Both the position numbers and the translations under genes were made by a program. This document shows, one piece after another, positions 5,698 through 5,803 of a DNA stretch of 5,803 bases (position 1 is the stretch's first letter; every line of letters starts with the position of its first letter). Below the pieces are notes generated by a model. It searched no databases. It was not told the origin of the DNA and saw only the letters and a list, made by a program, of their open reading frames with translations. Location: the NCBI GenBank assembly GCA_937901805.1, contig CALDJI010000304.1, positions 1-5,803 on the forward strand, read 5' to 3'. The stretch comes from an uncultured Clostridia bacterium. Lineage in GTDB: Bacteria > Bacillota > Clostridia > Oscillospirales > Ruminococcaceae.

Positions 5698-5803
5698 TTA
5701 GTGAAACATAGTGCCGATTCCGGCGTCAGATAACATCTCAATGAGGATGGCATTGGGAATACGCCCGTCAATAATGACGGATTTTTTCACGCCCCGTCGC
5801 ACC
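5698..5803 (-). CDS. argB: Acetylglutamate kinase, C-terminal end, cut by the window edge
   Basis: Only the last 34 or so codons are visible. They translate to a tail containing [19 protein letters not shown] and ending AGIGTMFH before a TAA. This matches the conserved C-terminus of ArgB, where an IxDGRxPHxxLxE segment precedes an aGIGTxI ending; here Asn replaces the usual His and Phe-His replaces the last residues. ArgB phosphorylates N-acetylglutamate with ATP, the second step of arginine synthesis and often the arginine-inhibited one. The call rests on this tail plus its place 14 nt upstream of argD. The nucleotide-binding N-terminal part and the allosteric region lie outside the window. 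Confidence 0.85.
   Translation of the reverse strand, partial: VRRGVKKSVIIDGRIPNAILIEMLSDAGIGTMFH

Overview
The window looks like ordinary chromosomal sequence from a Gram-positive anaerobe of the class Clostridia, probably Oscillospirales/Ruminococcaceae-like. This is inferred from moderately high GC content, strong purine-rich AGGAGG/GGGGGAG ribosome binding sites, a compact arg operon and the protein families present. No transposase, integrase, phage gene, CRISPR array, tRNA or rRNA was seen. Five of the six genes lie on the minus strand.

Left part, 1-1299. On the minus strand, a DEDDh 3'-5' exonuclease (1167-493) is followed after 38 nt by a short-chain dehydrogenase (from 454) that runs off the left edge just before its catalytic Tyr. 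The exonuclease diverges from the next gene, and the 132-nt gap holds two back-to-back sigma-A-type promoters.

Centre, 1300-3358. A complete plus-strand RlmI/YwbD-type 23S rRNA methyltransferase (1300-2505) converges on a minus-strand PPP-family metallophosphoesterase that starts at 3358. A perfect 50-bp palindrome lies between them. The phosphoesterase frame has no stop codon before this palindrome. It reads through it and on, antisense, into the 3' end of the methyltransferase gene until 2330, which adds about 80 residues that do not look like part of the family. This junction is the most unusual spot in the window.

Right part, 3547-5803. Three arginine-biosynthesis genes run on the minus strand: the last 34 codons of argB (acetylglutamate kinase), argD (acetylornithine aminotransferase, GTG start) and argF (ornithine carbamoyltransferase). 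The gaps are 14 and 18 nt, and a clear rho-independent terminator follows argF. Together they carry N-acetylglutamate through N-acetylglutamyl-phosphate and N-acetylornithine, then ornithine to citrulline. argC and argJ, which would complete the path, probably lie upstream beyond the right edge, as would the operon promoter and any ArgR operator.

I found no convincing undescribed system. The points that merit a second look are the palindrome/readthrough junction, a possible 8-bp duplication beside it, the tightly spaced divergent promoters and the C-terminal tail of the exonuclease.
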